The position numbers and the translations under genes were made by a program. From assembly GCF_004122165.1 (NCBI RefSeq), contig NZ_SBKO01000004.1, positions 1 to 64,000 on the forward strand: a DNA stretch of 64,000 nucleotides, written 5' to 3'. The stretch's first letter is position 1, and every line of letters begins with the position of its first letter. The stretch is from Flavobacterium amnicola (GTDB lineage: Bacteria > Bacteroidota > Bacteroidia > Flavobacteriales > Flavobacteriaceae). The notes below the pieces were generated by a model. It ran no database searches. It was not told where the DNA came from and saw only the letters and a program-made list of their open reading frames with translations. Below are positions 62,452-64,000 of this stretch, piece after piece.

Positions 62452-63561
62452 ATGATCAAAAAGATATTTATCCTTTCATTACTTCTTCAATCATTGTTTA
62501 GTTTTTCTCAAATTCCGAATCTATCCGACAAGGCTATTTTTAGCGTTTTAACTGTTGATGTGGCGAATGCATCACACACCTTATATGGTCACACTGCACT
62601 TCGTGTTAACGATTCCATTGCTGGTTTTGATGTCGTTTACAATTACGGAATGTTCGATTTTAGTACGTCAAATTTTCTTTTAAAATTTACCAAAGGTGAT
62701 TTACAATATTACGCAGCCGTATATCCGTATGCTGATTTTGAATACAGTTATCGTGAAGAAAACAGATCCATATACGAACAAAAACTACATCTTTCCTTAT
62801 CTGAAAAACAAGCTTTATTTCAGAAATTAAATCAATCCGTTTTTTCGGAAGAGAAATTTTATACCTATAAGTTTATTGACAGAAACTGTACTACCAAAGT
62901 AATTGATGTCATCAATTCGGTTTTGAAAGACAAGCCAATTCAAAATAACTTGCATAAAGACGAAAATTATCGCGAAGTCTTGTACGGCTACCAACAAGGT
63001 CAATTTTGGCTTAATTTCGGGATCAATATCATTTTTGGACATCGTCCTGACGAGCAAGCGGCGGTTTTATTTCTTCCTATTGATTTGTTGGAAGTTTTAA
63101 AAACAGCACAACACGACGGAAAAGCATTAGCCGAAAAACCAACCGATTTATTTATCGCCACTCCTTTGGATTCGAAATTTTCTTTTTGGAATAGTATTTA
63201 TCCATTAATTGTATTTCTTTCGATTATAGTGCTTGTCAATAAAAAAGGACTGAACCTCTTTTATTTTTCTATTCTAGGACTTATAGGATTGTTTTTTGTG
63301 GCCGTCAATTTATATTCGCTACATCGCGAAGTACTGTGGAATTACAATATGTTATTATTTAATCCTCTTTATTTAGTGCTGGCTTATTTTTTAATCAAAA
63401 ACAATACGATTTGGATTAAGAAAATAGCGCTAATTTGTCTCTTATGTTTGGGAGCTTATCTTATTTACCTACTGAATAAGGCCCATTTACTAATGATGTT
63501 GCCGTTGATTATTGCCACAGGAATTGTAACAGGAAGGTTGTATTTAAAAAAAGAGCAATAA
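62452..63561 (+). CDS. DUF4105 domain membrane protein
   Basis: The 369-residue protein has a signal peptide (ending FSFSQ), a periplasmic DUF4105 domain with SHTLYGHTALRVND, YNYGMFDF and a cysteine in DRNCTTKVIDVI (near residue 145), and five to six C-terminal membrane helices. The His and Cys resemble an NlpC/P60- or LRAT-like pair. A DUF4105-type protein has been proposed as the lipoprotein N-acyltransferase of Bacteroidota; I mention it as a possibility, not as a call. Confidence 0.85.
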   Translation: MIKKIFILSLLLQSLFSFSQIPNLSDKAIFSVLTVDVANASHTLYGHTALRVNDSIAGFDVVYNYGMFDFSTSNFLLKFTKGDLQYYAAVYPYADFEYSYREENRSIYEQKLHLSLSEKQALFQKLNQSVFSEEKFYTYKFIDRNCTTKVIDVINSVLKDKPIQNNLHKDENYREVLYGYQQGQFWLNFGINIIFGHRPDEQAAVLFLPIDLLEVLKTAQHDGKALAEKPTDLFIATPLDSKFSFWNSIYPLIVFLSIIVLVNKKGLNLFYFSILGLIGLFFVAVNLYSLHREVLWNYNMLLFNPLYLVLAYFLIKNNTIWIKKIALICLLCLGAYLIYLLNKAHLLMMLPLIIATGIVTGRLYLKKEQ

Positions 63562-63613
63562 GTATAAAGGGATAAGAGAAAAGGAGAATGTTTATAATTA
63601 TACTAAAAACAAA

Positions 63614-64000
63614 TTATTGTCCTCTATAAAAAAGTACGGTACTGATCGTTTTCACCACGATACTCAAATCGAGAAAAACACTTCGATGCTTGATATAATA
63701 CAAATCGTATTGCAGTTTAATTAAGCTATCTTGTAAGGTTTCTCCATAAGAATAATTTACTTGCGCCCAACCTGTTAAACCCGGTTTAATTACATGGCGT
63801 GTTTGGTAAAAAGGCATCATTTTAGCAATTTCATTTACAAAAACGGGACGCTCTGGTCTTGGACCAATAATAGCCATTTCGCCTTTAAGCACATTAATGA
63901 ATTGTGGTACCTCATCCAATCGAGATTTACGCAAAAACCTTCCAAAAGCTGTAATTCTTGTATCGTTAGCAGTGGCGAAAACAGCTCCATCACTTTCTGC
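63614..64000 (-). CDS. Bacterial sugar transferase (partial, cut by right edge)
   Basis: The last 128 codons of an undecaprenyl-phosphate sugar phosphotransferase are present: FGRFLRKSRLDEVPQFINVLKGEMAIIGPRPERP, GLTGWAQVNY and YDLYYIKHRSVFLDL are the WcaJ/PglC-type signature. The N-terminal membrane part lies beyond the window. It starts surface polysaccharide synthesis by transferring a sugar phosphate to the lipid carrier. A TTG at 63934 is internal, not the start. Confidence 0.93.
   Translation of the reverse strand, partial: AESDGAVFATANDTRITAFGRFLRKSRLDEVPQFINVLKGEMAIIGPRPERPVFVNEIAKMMPFYQTRHVIKPGLTGWAQVNYSYGETLQDSLIKLQYDLYYIKHRSVFLDLSIVVKTISTVLFYRGQ

Overview
The window reads as a chromosome segment of a low-GC member of the Bacteroidota, almost certainly a Flavobacteriaceae and most like Flavobacterium. 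The evidence is the gene families (type IX secretion sorting tails, PorV/PorQ-type protein, paired TonB-dependent receptor and surface lipoprotein, DUF5777, DUF4252 and DUF4105 proteins), promoters of the TTTG-N20-TAnnTTTG type, the near absence of Shine-Dalgarno sequences, and the zapA-6S RNA-rny order.

Left end, 1-7145: an accessory array of short single-gene units, all on the plus strand and very A-rich. The units are separated by folded repeats of 136-140 bp. In six consecutive units the 9-15 bases at the start of the unit are the reverse complement of the bases at its own end, and this sequence differs from unit to unit. That is the signature of integron gene cassettes and attC sites. 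No integrase lies in the window, and the array runs off the left edge. Cargo: small membrane proteins, a DUF4238 protein, a zinc-ribbon protein, a secreted protein, two paralogous lipoproteins and a shortened TfoX-like protein. The right end is decayed: two eroded sites, a DUF1796 protein, and a DHFR-like gene broken by an in-frame stop.

7138-18600: core chromosome. Minus-strand cell-envelope genes (lipoprotein, TonB-dependent receptor, M23 peptidase), then a plus-strand cell-division/RNA run (coiled-coil protein, zapA, 6S RNA, rny), an FKBP-type lipoprotein, an S4 RNA-binding protein, a methyltransferase, a phosphoribosyltransferase, shikimate kinase, two identical tRNA-Lys and one tRNA-Leu. 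The 3' end of tRNA-Leu is repeated 126 bp downstream.

18583-31531: a zeaxanthin-type carotenoid cluster (crtY divergent from a MerR/B12-binding regulator followed by crtI-crtB-crtZ), then a vitamin B12 uptake locus (cobalamin riboswitch, BtuB-like receptor, BtuG-like surface lipoprotein, and divergently btuF-btuC-btuD). The regulator has the residues expected of a CarH/LitR-type B12 sensor, so the uptake genes may supply its cofactor. The inverted repeat TTTGTTTAA-N16-TTAAACAAA overlaps the crtI promoter and recurs with identical spacing at the promoter of a distant fasciclin lipoprotein (52 kb).

31574-52212: mostly housekeeping and envelope genes (dienelactone hydrolase, acyltransferase, trmL, pseudouridine synthase, a GT39 glycosyltransferase split by TGA, rmuC, thioesterase), a divergent cluster of redox-like exported proteins (ankyrin, DOMON, DUF5777, cytochrome c, YceI), a Kir-type K+ channel, nhaA, purT, a U32 protein, a T9SS cargo protein and the fasciclin lipoprotein.

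52477-64000: an FAD monooxygenase with an N-terminal DnaJ-like zinc finger, recQ, then kdsD-tatC-CMD protein-lptB, a GH25 lysozyme-like protein, pssA, a PorV/PorQ-type barrel, a DUF4105 protein, and a sugar transferase cut by the right edge.
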